Source of the DNA: RPQJ01 sp963778185
GTDB taxonomy: Bacteria > Pseudomonadota > Gammaproteobacteria > Steroidobacterales > Steroidobacteraceae
Length of the DNA stretch: 64,000 nt
Assembly (NCBI GenBank): GCA_963778185.1
Contig: CAVZTF010000004.1
Location: forward strand, 248,001-312,000
Direction of reading: 5' to 3'
Shown: positions 34,843 through 44,068 of the stretch, in pieces
Position numbering within the stretch: position 1 is the stretch's first letter
How the letters are laid out: every line of letters starts with the position of its first letter
Made by a program: the position numbers and the translations under genes
The notes under the pieces: generated by a model
What the model saw: only the letters and a program-made list of their open reading frames with translations
What the model was told of the DNA's origin: nothing
Databases searched by the model: none

Positions 34843-36489
34843 ATGCGCCACTTTACGGCCTTGTTCGTGCTCGCGGGTACGCTCACGTCCGTGCCGGCGG
34901 TTGCCCCCGCGAGCGCCGATCCGACCTCGGTCGCCCGCCTCGCCGCCGCCGAAGCCCTCTACCTCGACGTGATGAACGCCGGTAGCGCCATCGGCGCAAT
35001 CGACGCCGGCCGGTTCAGCGAATTCCAGGGCCGCGATCGAGCCGCGTGGCAGGCGGAATCGATCGCCAGGCGCAGGGCACTGGACGCCAACCTCGCGGCC
35101 ATCGACGAGGTGCGGCTGGCAACCGGCGACGCGGCCGCCCTCGCCACGATGCGCAAGTCGCTCGCGTGGCTCGAGGGGGAGGGCGGGACCGGCTCCGCCG
35201 CAGGAGTCGCACCCGACTGCAAGGACGCCGCGCGCAAGGACCTCGGCTACGGGCCGCTCAGGGATGCGCTCGTCGCCTGCTTTACGGAAATCGGCAATCG
35301 CCTGCGCTTCGAGGGCGGCACCGTCGATCGCGGCTCGGCCCTGCAGCTGCTGCACGAGATCGAGGAGCCGGCGCGGCGCAAGGCGCTGTTCGACGCATTC
35401 GGTCCGCTGGGGGCCGCGCTTAACGCAGGGAACGAGCCCGACAGTCCCTACCGCCGCATGATCGCGATGGCGGCGCAGCACACGGCACGCAACGGTTCCG
35501 AGTTGGACGCGGCCGCACGTGCAATCGGCGTGACGGCCGCCGACGTCGAGCGCTGGCTGGTGCAGGTGCTCGATGCGTGGCGGCAGGTGAGCGGATCGCA
35601 GATGGTCGAGCCCTGGGACTATCGTTACGTGATCGGCGAGGCCGGCCGCCAGCTCGCGAGCCGCATTCCCGCCGGGTCGCTGGTGCCCGCGAACGAGCGC
35701 TTCTATCGCGACCTCGGCGCGGACCTGGGCGCGCTCGGCATCGTTTATGACCTCGGTTCCCGGCCCGACAAGTCTCCAGTTGCCTACAGCGACTTCCTGG
35801 TGCGAGGTCGTTACGTGGGCGGCAAGTGGCGCCCCACCGTCGCGCTCGTCGTCGGTACCTATCCATACGGCGGCCTGTTCTCGCTCAACGAGCTGGTGCA
35901 CGAGAACGCTCACGCCGTGCACATCAGCGCGATCCGCAACCGGCCCGCCTACACCGACTGGCCCGACACGCTGCTCGTCGAGGCCTTTGCGGACGTGCCC
36001 TCGTGGAGCGTGTACGAGGCCGCGTGGCAGCGGCGTTACCTGCAGGCCGAGGTGCCGGAACGCACGTCGCTGCGCGCGCTCTACGGCAACGTGATGCTCG
36101 ATGTCGCGTGGGCGCTGTTCGAGATCCGCCTGCTGCGCGATCCTGCGGCCGATCCGAACGCGGTGTGGACCGACATCACGAGCCATTACCTGCGCATCGT
36201 CCCCCACCCCGAGGTGCCGTGGTGGGCGATGCGCGTGCAGCTCGCGAGCGACCCGGGCTACATGGTGAATTACGGGCTCGGCGCAGTGCTGACCGCCGAG
36301 ATGCGCCGGCGCGTCGTGGAGGCGATCGGGCCTTTCGATGCCGGCAATCCCGCTTGGTACGGCTGGCTCAGCGAGCAGCTGCTGGCGTTCGGCGCGGAGC
36401 ACGACACGCGTTCGCTGATGCGGTCGCTGCTCGGGCGGCCGGTTGCGCCGGCTGCGCTGATCGAGCAGATCGAGCGGTGCCGGGACTGA
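34843..36489 (+). CDS. Exported M3-like zinc metallopeptidase
   Basis: A 548-residue protein with a signal peptide (FTALFVLAGTLTSVPAVAPASA-DP). The zinc motif HENAH lies at 353-357 within NELVHENAHAVH. A glutamate in LLVEAFADVPSW about 25 residues later is the probable third ligand, the gluzincin (M3/thimet) arrangement. The helical N-terminal part (VARLAAAEALYLDVMNAGSAI) and the C-terminal MVNYGLGAVLTAEMR segment fit M3-like peptidases. It is divergent from the DUF2058 operon. Start ATG 34843 has GAGGA upstream. Together with the proteins at 18477 and 26189 it is the third gluzincin-like gene in 18 kb. Confidence 0.8.
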   Translation: MRHFTALFVLAGTLTSVPAVAPASADPTSVARLAAAEALYLDVMNAGSAIGAIDAGRFSEFQGRDRAAWQAESIARRRALDANLAAIDEVRLATGDAAALATMRKSLAWLEGEGGTGSAAGVAPDCKDAARKDLGYGPLRDALVACFTEIGNRLRFEGGTVDRGSALQLLHEIEEPARRKALFDAFGPLGAALNAGNEPDSPYRRMIAMAAQHTARNGSELDAAARAIGVTAADVERWLVQVLDAWRQVSGSQMVEPWDYRYVIGEAGRQLASRIPAGSLVPANERFYRDLGADLGALGIVYDLGSRPDKSPVAYSDFLVRGRYVGGKWRPTVALVVGTYPYGGLFSLNELVHENAHAVHISAIRNRPAYTDWPDTLLVEAFADVPSWSVYEAAWQRRYLQAEVPERTSLRALYGNVMLDVAWALFEIRLLRDPAADPNAVWTDITSHYLRIVPHPEVPWWAMRVQLASDPGYMVNYGLGAVLTAEMRRRVVEAIGPFDAGNPAWYGWLSEQLLAFGAEHDTRSLMRSLLGRPVAPAALIEQIERCRD

Positions 36490-36504
36490 GCGTTCGCAGC
36501 CCGA

Positions 36505-37398
36505 TCAGTCTCCCGCGGGCGCTTCGCAACCGACGTAATCCTTCGCCGCGACCACCCCGAGGTGATTGACGACCGCGCGTTCCACGCCGTCGCTCGGCTG
36601 GTTGACGATGCGGTCGCGGATCCACATCGCGCTCGAGCCGCCGCCGTCGAGATTGACCGCCGTGCAGGCGCCGAGTTCGTCGAGGAGCTTCGCGAGTTCC
36701 GGCAGGGTCACGCCGGGCAAACCCTCGCGGCGGCCATCGACGACCACCAGGAAAAGCTGCCGCCCGTCCGCCGCAAGCCCGACGGCCGTGCGCGGATGGG
36801 GCGCGCGTGTGAAGTGATCGCTGCCAGGCAGTCGCGCGACCGGATCGCAGTCGGCGACGATCGTGGGCCACCCCGAGACGGCGCCGGTCATCCAGGGCTC
36901 CGGCGACTGCAGCGGTTCCTTGCGAGGGAAGATCCGTGCACGGTGTTCGCCTACGCCGACGACCTCCTGCCGTCGGATGCCCTGCATCGCCTTGCCCCAG
37001 ACGCCGCAGGCGCCCATCGCGAGTCCGAAGGGCCGCATCTCCACGTCGAAGTAGTCGCCGTTGACGGCGACGATGGCCGAGGCCTGCCGCGCGAACTCGC
37101 TCACGGTCAGGCCGCGCGCGGGTTCCTGCGTCGTCACGAGGCGTATCGCGTCGCTGCCGAGGTCGACGCGGACGACGTGTGCGTCGAGGCCCTCGTGCAG
37201 GATCTCCCGGTATTCGACGCCGTCCGCGATCGGTTGCCAACCGTCGATCGGCGGGTCAGCCGCGGCGGTTCCGCCCCCGGCCAGCACCAGCAACAGCGGG
37301 AGTGCGACGCTGCGGCCGGCGATGACGGTACCGCCCCGGATGGCGGGCACCGGGACCCGCCGGGCGAACAGCCCGCGCGGGTCCGGCTTCGTCCGCAT
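36505..37398 (-). CDS. Exported phosphodiester glycosidase (NAGPA) domain protein
   Basis: A 297-residue protein with a long n-region and signal anchor (GRSVALPLLLVLAGGGTAAADPP). The C-terminal ~240 residues are a NAGPA domain (PF09992-type) with its hallmark segments: SAIVAVNGDYFDVEMRPFGL, RTAVGLAADGRQLFLVVVDG, LGACTAVNLDGGGSSAMW, and the terminal AVVNHLGV. The D-G-G-G-S-S motif binds metal and phosphate in the family. Bacterial NAGPA proteins cleave phosphodiester-linked sugars, and some act on exopolysaccharides or cell-wall-linked sugars. The start codon overlaps the stop of the upstream DUF2855 gene by one base, so the two are translationally coupled. Confidence 0.85.
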   Translation of the reverse strand: MRTKPDPRGLFARRVPVPAIRGGTVIAGRSVALPLLLVLAGGGTAAADPPIDGWQPIADGVEYREILHEGLDAHVVRVDLGSDAIRLVTTQEPARGLTVSEFARQASAIVAVNGDYFDVEMRPFGLAMGACGVWGKAMQGIRRQEVVGVGEHRARIFPRKEPLQSPEPWMTGAVSGWPTIVADCDPVARLPGSDHFTRAPHPRTAVGLAADGRQLFLVVVDGRREGLPGVTLPELAKLLDELGACTAVNLDGGGSSAMWIRDRIVNQPSDGVERAVVNHLGVVAAKDYVGCEAPAGD

Positions 37399-38480
37399 CA
37401 GTCCCACAGCGATACGATGTGGCCCACGTTCGGCGGCACCCGTCCGCCGTGGACCACGCGCCAGGTCTCGGCCGCGGCTGTGGGTCCGGCGGAGCGCGTT
37501 ACGGCGAGCCAGTCGCGGCTGCCTGCGACGAATCGTCGCAGCGCCGTGCCGATGCGCTCCCGGTAGCCGTCGGGTCCCCAGTCCTGCAACCGCTTCTTGA
37601 CCTGCGTGGGCGCGAAGAAGAACGCGGGGCGTGGGCCGGGCAGCCGCTCCGTGCGCGGTGGCGCCTCGTGGTGGCTGCGGCCGATCGCCATCGAATGGCG
37701 GAGCCGATCTGCGAAGTGCGCATGGACGCTTTCGAGCACGACGCCATTGCCGGACATGTCGATCGATACGATGGGCGCGTCGACCGGCACGACCGCGACG
37801 TCCTCGTAGCACACGGCCTCGTCGTAGCGGCCGAGCCCGTGCACGAACGCGTGGTTGGCGTTCGAGGTGACGCCGATGACCTCGAGGCCACTGCGCGCGT
37901 CGGCGCATTCGACGAATCCGACGGCGGTCTTGCTCGAGGCGCAGAGCACCAGCACGCGTGAGGCGCCGAAGTAGTCGTGGTCGAAGAAGAAGTCCTCGGC
38001 CAGGAAGCCGGTGATGAACAGGCCGCGCAGCAAGGCGTGGCGGTCCTCGGCGTCGGCGCCGGGCTGGTAGAACGGGTCGCGGTCGGTCGCGGTGCAGGCG
38101 CGGTAGACCGGCGCATGTGCGGCGCGATGCGCGCCGTCGTCGCGCAGGCCGTCGGCGGTGACTGTCACGGTCATGTCCACGTATCGCGACATCGGGAACC
38201 AGCCGTAGTAGCGGCCGCCGACAGGGACCGCGGGATGCGCCGTGTCTACGACGTCCGCCCAGCCCATCGCCGGGACGCGACCCCAGCCTGCCGCGGCGGG
38301 GAAGAAGCCCCAGTAGCCAAGGGTGTCCCCGGTGACCGCATAGGTCACGGTGTTCGCGGTCACGGCGAATCGATCGATGCGCAAGCGCACCTGACCCTGC
38401 TGCAAGTCGGCCAGGGGCTCCTCCACGAGGCGCGTTGCCCCGTGGCATGTGCGATCGATCTCGAGGTGCAGGTTGGGCAT
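37398..38480 (-). CDS. DUF2855 (MDR-like) protein
   Basis: A 360-residue protein with the DUF2855 layout. An MDR/GroES-like N-terminal part has LRIDRFAVTANTVTYAVTGDTLGYW and GWGRVPAMGWADVV, followed by a Rossmann-like part VLVLCASSKTAVGFVECA and EVIGVTSNANHAFV. DUF2855 proteins resemble quinone oxidoreductases that have lost parts of the cofactor site; the function is unknown. ATG 38480 is chosen because the frame upstream runs through palindromic repeat copy 10, which ends only 8 bp before the ATG. It is translationally coupled to the NAGPA gene downstream. Confidence 0.85.
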   Translation of the reverse strand: MPNLHLEIDRTCHGATRLVEEPLADLQQGQVRLRIDRFAVTANTVTYAVTGDTLGYWGFFPAAAGWGRVPAMGWADVVDTAHPAVPVGGRYYGWFPMSRYVDMTVTVTADGLRDDGAHRAAHAPVYRACTATDRDPFYQPGADAEDRHALLRGLFITGFLAEDFFFDHDYFGASRVLVLCASSKTAVGFVECADARSGLEVIGVTSNANHAFVHGLGRYDEAVCYEDVAVVPVDAPIVSIDMSGNGVVLESVHAHFADRLRHSMAIGRSHHEAPPRTERLPGPRPAFFFAPTQVKKRLQDWGPDGYRERIGTALRRFVAGSRDWLAVTRSAGPTAAAETWRVVHGGRVPPNVGHIVSLWD

Positions 38481-38487
38481 AGTAAGC

Positions 38488-38580
38488 GGTGCCGGTGGTC
38501 GGGTTTGCAGGACCGGGCGGGTTACGGGACAGCTTACCGGGAAACCCGACGGTTTCCGCAAACCCGACCACCGGCACCTT
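38488..38580. repeat. Palindromic repeat, copy 10 (long, GGGTTT variant)
   Basis: GGTGCCGGTGGTCGGGTTTG and CAAACCCGACCACCGGCACC are perfect complements separated by ~50 bp, which itself contains a smaller inverted repeat. It fills the whole divergent promoter region between the DUF2855 and amylase genes. Confidence 0.85.
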
Positions 38581-38597
38581 CATCAATCGGTGGCGTC

Positions 38598-40589
38598 ATG
38601 TATCACTGCCAGTGCTCGGTCCTTCGCATCTCGATCGTCGTCTCGCTCGCGGTGCTCCTCACGGCTTGCGGCGGCGGAAGCGGTGATGGCGGGGGTAGCG
38701 TCACTCCTCCACCGCCGCCACCGCCGTCGATGAGCGTCGATTTTCGCGACGAGATCGTCTACCAGATTCTCACCGACCGGTTCGCGAACGGCGACGCAAG
38801 CAACGACAGCGGACGGCTGGACCGTGCCGGCGACCCCGTGGACGTCACGAACCCCGTCGGCTGGCACGGCGGCGATTTCGCGGGTATCCGCCGCAAGATC
38901 GAGGAAGGCTACTTCCAGTCCATGGGCTTCACCGCCCTCTGGATCTCGCCGGTCGTGCTGCAGGTGCCGCCGCCCGGCAACGGCGGGGGCGTCAATGCAG
39001 GCAGGCCGTTCGTCGGCTTCCACGGCTACTGGGCCGAGCGATTCGACGAGATCGAGCCGCACTTCGGCGACCTTGCGGCGTTGCAGGCCCTCGGCGTCGC
39101 GGCGGAGACCGCCGGGATCGAGCTGGTGGTGGACGTGGTGGTTAATCACACCGGTCCGGGGTCGATGCTCGTCGCCCAGCATCCCACCTGGTTCCGCACC
39201 GGCAGCGCGTGCGGCTCGGACGAGGTCACGATGTGCCTGGCGGGGCTGCCGGACTTCAGGCAGGAGGTGGCGGGCGTCCCCGAGTTCCTGCTCGGTACGA
39301 TCGATTACCTGCGCGACAACGTGCCGCAGATCGACGGCCTGCGCATGGATACGATGAAGCATGTCGGCGACGCGTTCTGGACGCGGTTCTTCGCGGCCGG
39401 GAGCCCCGGCGACCGGCGGGAGTTGTGGACGGTCGGCGAGGTGTTCGACGCGAGCATCCCGAGGCTTGCGCATTACGTCGACGACCTCGGTTCGCCGTCG
39501 GTGTTCGACTTCCCGCTCAAGTTCGCGATCATCGACAGCCTCGCGCGCGGCGGCAGCACCCGGCGGCTCGCGGACGTGCTGGCGCAGGACGGTGAGCACC
39601 AGGATGCGACGCGGCTCGCGACCTTTCTCGACAACCACGACGTGTGGCGGTTCGCGTCGGAGGCCGAGGCGGCGGGTGCGAGCCCGGGCGAGGCAGACCG
39701 GCGGCTCGATCTGGCGCTGACCTTCCTCTACACGGTGCGCGGCATTCCGGTTGTGTACTACGGCACCGAGATCGCAGCGCGCGGCGAAGGCGATTCGTAT
39801 GACCGGCCGATCGGCGCCTCGAGCCGCGAGGACATGGATTTCGCGGCGCTTGCGGCTTCGCGCTTCGACGAGCGCTTGAAGGCGCTGGCCGACGCGCGTG
39901 GGCAGTTCCCGGCGCTGCGCCGGGGCGCGCAACGCACGCTGCACGCGCCGGGCTCGAACTGCCAGCCGGCAGCATCGTCGCTCGACCCTGCGGCCGATTT
40001 CGGCGACCGCCTGTTCGCGCGCGGCAGCTTCGACAGTTGGGCGAACCCGCCGCCGGAGACGCAGCGGCTGGTGAATCTCGGCAGCCGACAGTACGAGGCG
40101 GCCTTCGCGCTGACCGCCGGTGCGCACCAGTTCAAGATCGCGGCGGCGGACTGGACGCCGGAATTCAGCAATCCAGACCGCGACACAGTGGTCGGCGCGC
40201 CGATCACGTTGCGCACGGCGGTGGGGACGACGACCAACAGCCGAATTTCGATAGCGACGGCAGGTTGTTACGCGTTTGCGCTCAATGCGACGAACACGGC
40301 CAGCCCAGTGCTGACCGTTTCAGCGCGGGCGACTGGCGTGGCAGACCCGGACGTGTTCGCGTTCGCACGCACGCTCGCGGGGCAGAGGTCCGTCATCGTG
40401 GTGGTGAACAATGAGGAAAGCGTTGTCGACCTCGGCGACCTGCCGGGCGGCGGCATCGACGTACAGGGGGTGGTCGCGAACGGTGCGGTCGTCGAGATCA
40501 CGGGTGCCACCGGGCTCGACCTGCAGGTGACCGGCGGACGGCTGGTTGGGCAGGTTCCGGCACTGACTGCAGTCGCCGTGGCGAACTGA
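38598..40589 (+). CDS. Alpha-amylase family (GH13) lipoprotein
   Basis: A 663-residue protein. The lipoprotein signal (ISIVVSLAVLLTAC, Cys24) is followed by a Gly/Pro linker. The GH13 barrel starts at about 48 (RDEIVYQILTDRFANGD) and includes VVDVVVNHTGP, the nucleophile Asp251 in GLRMDTMKH, the acid/base Glu281 in WTVGEVFD, and the transition-state Asp in FLDNHD (about 348). All three catalytic residues are present. The C-terminal ~180 residues add beta-sandwich modules with LFARGSFDSW and QFKIAAADWTPEF, resembling surface starch-binding modules. It is a cell-surface or periplasmic glucan hydrolase. The promoter region is occupied by repeat copy 10, and copy 11 overlaps the stop. Confidence 0.93.
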   Translation: MYHCQCSVLRISIVVSLAVLLTACGGGSGDGGGSVTPPPPPPPSMSVDFRDEIVYQILTDRFANGDASNDSGRLDRAGDPVDVTNPVGWHGGDFAGIRRKIEEGYFQSMGFTALWISPVVLQVPPPGNGGGVNAGRPFVGFHGYWAERFDEIEPHFGDLAALQALGVAAETAGIELVVDVVVNHTGPGSMLVAQHPTWFRTGSACGSDEVTMCLAGLPDFRQEVAGVPEFLLGTIDYLRDNVPQIDGLRMDTMKHVGDAFWTRFFAAGSPGDRRELWTVGEVFDASIPRLAHYVDDLGSPSVFDFPLKFAIIDSLARGGSTRRLADVLAQDGEHQDATRLATFLDNHDVWRFASEAEAAGASPGEADRRLDLALTFLYTVRGIPVVYYGTEIAARGEGDSYDRPIGASSREDMDFAALAASRFDERLKALADARGQFPALRRGAQRTLHAPGSNCQPAASSLDPAADFGDRLFARGSFDSWANPPPETQRLVNLGSRQYEAAFALTAGAHQFKIAAADWTPEFSNPDRDTVVGAPITLRTAVGTTTNSRISIATAGCYAFALNATNTASPVLTVSARATGVADPDVFAFARTLAGQRSVIVVVNNEESVVDLGDLPGGGIDVQGVVANGAVVEITGATGLDLQVTGGRLVGQVPALTAVAVAN

Positions 40590-40660
40590 GAGGTGCCAGT
40601 GGTCGGATCCGTCGGATGTTGCACCGCCACATCCGACGGATCCGACCACTGGCACCTCTC
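40588..40660. repeat. Palindromic repeat, copy 11 (complete, near-perfect)
   Basis: GAGAGGTGCCAGTGGTCGGA and its exact complement flank the TGTTGCACCGCCACA centre; both arms extend to CATCCGACGGATCC. It overlaps the TGA of the amylase gene. Confidence 0.92.
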
Positions 40661-40687
40661 AGAGCCGGCGGGCGAACCAGTCGCGGC

Positions 40688-40738
40688 CGGGTCGCCGAAC
40701 GGGCCATTGACGAGCCACGGCTGGAAGATCGGGCGCAT
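40688..40738 (-). pseudogene. N-terminal remnant of an MBL-fold (RNase Z-like) gene
   Basis: On the minus strand an ATG at 40738 opens MRPIFQPWLVNGPFGDP. That is a close match to the conserved start (M-R-P-x-F-H-P-R-L-V-N-D-P-F-G-D-P) of a family of RNase Z-like MBL-fold proteins. The next family block is absent. Within a few codons the sequence turns into an unrelated WFARRL-stop in another frame and then runs into repeat copy 11. I read it as a leftover of a mostly deleted gene. Confidence 0.4.
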
Positions 40739-40839
40739 GGCCGTGGTTTCCCGCGATCCCCCCGGGCGCCGCATCCGCGCGAACCCGACCGCGTAATACC
40801 GAGATGCCAGGCTGCGGAGTTCGGTCGGATAATCGGCAC

Positions 40840-42030
40840 GTGCGCGAAAACCGTGTCGTGGCAGCCGGATTGCTGGCTTGCCTGACCGCCTGCGGCGGCG
40901 GTGGCGGCGATGAGGATTGGTTGTACCCGATCTGGGTGCCCTCGGACGTCGTCGTCGCGGACATCGATGGCGACGGCCGCAACGACGTGCTCACCCTGGG
41001 TCAATACACGGCCAGCGCCTCGCAACGGGAAGGCCGCCTCACGATCCATCCCCAGGCCTCGCCCGGATCCTTCGGCGAGGGCCGGACCAGTGCCGTTGGT
41101 CTTTTCCCCTGGCGCCTCGCAGTCGGCGACATCGACGGCGACGATCGAATCGACGTCGTCGTCGCGGACGTCGACGACAACGCTGTCTGGTTGCTCCTCC
41201 AGAGCCCCGCCGAACGGGGGCGTTTCCTCGCGCCACGCCGTCTTGCGACCGGCGTGATCCCCTACGACATCACGATTGGCGACCTGAACGGAGACGGCGC
41301 CCCCGACGTCGCCATCCCGGACGCCCGCAGCGGCTCCGGCCGACTGGTGCTGCTGTACCAGGACCCCACCGTGCGAGGGTCGTTCGAGCCCGGGACCAGC
41401 CTCGCCTTGCCAGGCATCTCGTCCAGCGCGGTCGCGAGCGCCGACCTCGACGGCGACGGCCGTGCGGACCTCGCCATGGCCCTCGCCACGACGAGCAGCG
41501 GCAACGCCTCGCAGCAGCGGCTGGGATTCAGCCTGCAGCAGCAGGACGGCTCGATGGGTACCGTCACGACCCTGGCGCCGCAGACGGGCCTCAACGTCGA
41601 ACGACTTTCCATCGCCGACTACGACGGAGACGGCCGGCGCGACCTGTTCGCCTACTTCACCCCGGCCAGTACCCCGTACGACGCGAAGCTGACGGTGCTC
41701 CTGCAGGGCCCCGTACCGACCAGCTTCCTCGCCCCGGTCGACACTACGGTCCAGGGTCTCAGGGGACTCAATGACGCGGTCTTTGCGGACCTCGACGGCG
41801 ACGGACGTCCCGACGCGGCATTGACAGGGTTCTACCCGGTCGGATCACCCTCGACGGTGGAGTCGCGTCTCAGTCGCCTGACGCAGTCCGGCAACGGCGG
41901 ATTTGCGCTCACGGCGACCCGGGACCTGCCGTTTCCCGCAAGTCGCGTCACCGCCGGCGACGTCGACGGCGACGGTCGCAACGAGATCGTCGTGGTGGGT
42001 GGCGAGTCCCAGTATCTCGTGCTCGACTGA
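40840..42030 (+). CDS. FG-GAP/VCBS beta-propeller lipoprotein
   Basis: About 396 residues from the GTG at 40840; an upstream ATG at 40804 is possible. The signal VVAAGLLACLTACGGGGG has a lipobox (LTAC), so the protein is probably lipid-anchored. The body contains seven Ca-binding D-x-[DN]-G-D-x-x-x-[DE] loops: DIDGDGRND, DIDGDDRID, DLNGDGAPD, DLDGDGRAD, DYDGDGRRD, DLDGDGRPD, DVDGDGRNE. Seven repeats correspond to a complete seven-bladed FG-GAP propeller like integrin alpha heads. It is a surface or periplasmic calcium-dependent protein of unknown partner. It is followed 8 bp later by the convergent malic enzyme gene. Confidence 0.85.
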   Translation: MRENRVVAAGLLACLTACGGGGGDEDWLYPIWVPSDVVVADIDGDGRNDVLTLGQYTASASQREGRLTIHPQASPGSFGEGRTSAVGLFPWRLAVGDIDGDDRIDVVVADVDDNAVWLLLQSPAERGRFLAPRRLATGVIPYDITIGDLNGDGAPDVAIPDARSGSGRLVLLYQDPTVRGSFEPGTSLALPGISSSAVASADLDGDGRADLAMALATTSSGNASQQRLGFSLQQQDGSMGTVTTLAPQTGLNVERLSIADYDGDGRRDLFAYFTPASTPYDAKLTVLLQGPVPTSFLAPVDTTVQGLRGLNDAVFADLDGDGRPDAALTGFYPVGSPSTVESRLSRLTQSGNGGFALTATRDLPFPASRVTAGDVDGDGRNEIVVVGGESQYLVLD

Positions 42031-42038
42031 CGCGCCCC

Positions 42039-43712
42039 CTATCCGTAACTCTGGTACCGCGGCTGGTACATCTGCGAGCGCATCAACTCGAGCAGGTCGG
42101 CCGGCGGCTCGATCTCGGCGAGGCCCTGCGCAATCGCGATCTCGCCAACCCGGGCTGCGATGTGCGCCGACACGTCGCGGACACGGTTGAGCGGCGGGTA
42201 CAGGCTGCCCTGCGCGAGGTCTTCCTCGCTCACGTGCGCCGCGAGCGTGCGCGCGGCGGCCATGAACATCTCGTCCGTCACGCGCGAAGCGCGCACCGTG
42301 ACGATCCCGAGTCCGACGCCTGGGAAGATGTACGAGTTGTTCCCCTGCCTCGGCACGAAGCGACGCCCGTCCGGCTGGACCACGGGGTCGAACGGGCTGC
42401 CCGAAGCGAACAGCGCCTTGCCGCCCGACCACGCGTAGGCCTGCTCGGCCGTGCACTCGGACTTCGAGGTCGGGTTCGAGAGCGCGAATACGATCGGCCG
42501 CTCGTTCAAGCGTGCCATCTCCTCGATCACCGCGCGGTCGAACATTCCGGGTGTCGCGCCCACGCCGATGATCGCGGTCGGCTTCAGCACCTTCACGGCG
42601 CCGAGGAAGTCGGCGATCGGCGCGTGCTCGTGCGCATACGGCTTCTTGTGCTCGGCGAGTCCGCCGCGGCTCGCGACGACCAGCCCCTTCGAATCCACCA
42701 TCCAGCAGCGCTTGCGTGCCGCCGCGGGATCGAGCCCGTCCGCAACCATCCCTGCGCACAGCAGGTCGGAGATGCCGGTCGCGGCTTCGCCGGCGCCGAG
42801 GCACAGGAACGTCTGGTCCGACATGCGCTTCCCGGTGACGCGCAGCGCCGAAAGGATGCCGCTCACCGCGACCGAGGCCGTGCCCTGGATGTCGTCGTTG
42901 AAGCAGCAGACCTTGTCGCGGTACTTGCGCAGCAGGCGGAAGGCATTGTGATTGGCGAAATCCTCGAACTGCACCACGATGCCCGGGAACACCTGCTGGG
43001 TGGCCTCGATGAACTCGTCGACCAGTTCGTCGAGCTCGTCGCCCACGAGGCGCTTGCGCCGGATGCCGAGATAGAGCGGGTCGTCGAGCAGCGCCTGGTT
43101 GTTGCTGCCGACGTCGAGCATGACCGGCAGGCAGCGCCGCGGATGCAGCCCTGCGCACGCGGTGTAGAGAGCGAGCTTGCCGATCGGGATGCCCATGCCG
43201 TTCGCGCCGAGGTCCCCGAGACCGAGGATGCGCTCGCCGTCGGTCACGACGATCATGGCCGCCTCGCGGTACGGCCAGTTGCGCATCACCTGCGCGATGT
43301 GGCCGCGGTCGTCGGCGGAGATGAACAGGCCACGCGGGCGGCGGTAGATGTGCCCGAATTGCTGGCAGGCGAGCCCGACCGTGGGCGTGTAGATGATCGG
43401 CATCATCTCGTCGGGGTTCTCGGTGATGACGCGGAAGAAAAGCGCCTCGTTCCGGTCATGCAGCGACTCGAGCAGGATGTACTTGGCGAGCGGGGTCTGC
43501 AGGCGGTTGAAGTTCTCGAGCACGCGTGCGACCTGGTCCTCCATCGTGCAGATGTAGGGCGGGAGCAGTCCGCGGAGGCCGAGCGCGTCGCGCTCCTGCT
43601 CGGTGAAGGCCGTGCCCTTGTTCAGGTTCGGATCGCGCAGCAGCGACATGCCGCGGGGAAACCAGTCGGGAAGGGGAGGTGGATGGGGACGGCCGGATCG
43701 TGTGGGTTGCAT
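42039..43712 (-). CDS. maeA: NAD-dependent malic enzyme
   Basis: A 557-residue oxaloacetate-decarboxylating malate dehydrogenase. Family landmarks are the IIYTPTVGLACQQFGHIYRRPRG block with the catalytic Tyr, ILGLGDLGANGMGIPIGKLALYTACAG with the catalytic Lys, the metal-binding FEDFANHNAF, FNDDIQGTASV, and the NAD-binding FLCLGAGEAATG. Full length (E. coli MaeA is ~565). It converts malate to pyruvate and CO2 and links the TCA cycle to gluconeogenesis. It is isolated: the convergent propeller gene lies to its left and the cytochrome remnant upstream. Confidence 0.96.
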   Translation of the reverse strand: MQPTRSGRPHPPPLPDWFPRGMSLLRDPNLNKGTAFTEQERDALGLRGLLPPYICTMEDQVARVLENFNRLQTPLAKYILLESLHDRNEALFFRVITENPDEMMPIIYTPTVGLACQQFGHIYRRPRGLFISADDRGHIAQVMRNWPYREAAMIVVTDGERILGLGDLGANGMGIPIGKLALYTACAGLHPRRCLPVMLDVGSNNQALLDDPLYLGIRRKRLVGDELDELVDEFIEATQQVFPGIVVQFEDFANHNAFRLLRKYRDKVCCFNDDIQGTASVAVSGILSALRVTGKRMSDQTFLCLGAGEAATGISDLLCAGMVADGLDPAAARKRCWMVDSKGLVVASRGGLAEHKKPYAHEHAPIADFLGAVKVLKPTAIIGVGATPGMFDRAVIEEMARLNERPIVFALSNPTSKSECTAEQAYAWSGGKALFASGSPFDPVVQPDGRRFVPRQGNNSYIFPGVGLGIVTVRASRVTDEMFMAAARTLAAHVSEEDLAQGSLYPPLNRVRDVSAHIAARVGEIAIAQGLAEIEPPADLLELMRSQMYQPRYQSYG

Positions 43713-43821
43713 GCAAACCTCCGGGGCGCCGACGGGCGGCGCCGGTTCATGGCGCTGCGAACCTTAAACCGGTCCCTGCCGCATCGGACTAAGCAAAACC
43801 CGACATAGACAGCCGCGCCGG

Positions 43822-44062
43822 CTATTTCTCCGGCCCGCTGGGCAGCCGCCATTCGCCCGTCCGGGAATCGAGCTTGTGGCAGTGCATGCAGTCGCTCCTG
43901 AAGTTCGTCACGCAGGCGTCCGTCGCTCGCCTTGGCCTTGTCGACGACGTGGCAGTCGACGCAAGCATTCGGATACGCATCCAGCGCCGCGGAGACCGCA
44001 CCGCAAGACGCTCCCGTCATCGCGGCAAGCGCCCGCGTCGCCTCCGGTGCAAAGGCGCAATG
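43822..44062 (-). pseudogene. Two-heme cytochrome c remnant with internal deletion and frameshift
   Basis: The minus strand reads HCAFAPEATRALAAMTGASC, YPNACVDCHVVDKAKASDGRLRDE, then near 43900 the family continues in another frame as FRSDCMHCHKLDSRTGEW, LPSGPEK and stops at 43822-43824. Both halves match opposite ends of a small proteobacterial multiheme cytochrome with CVDCH and CMHCH heme motifs. The ~60-70 residues normally between them (including a middle heme site) are missing and the frames do not join. No signal peptide or good start is present. It is a nonfunctional remnant. Confidence 0.6.
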
Positions 44063-44068
44063 TGCCGG

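Noticed and set aside
38488..38560. Upstream extension of the DUF2855 reading frame
   Set aside because: The extension only translates the palindromic repeat; the ATG at 38480 gives the family start.
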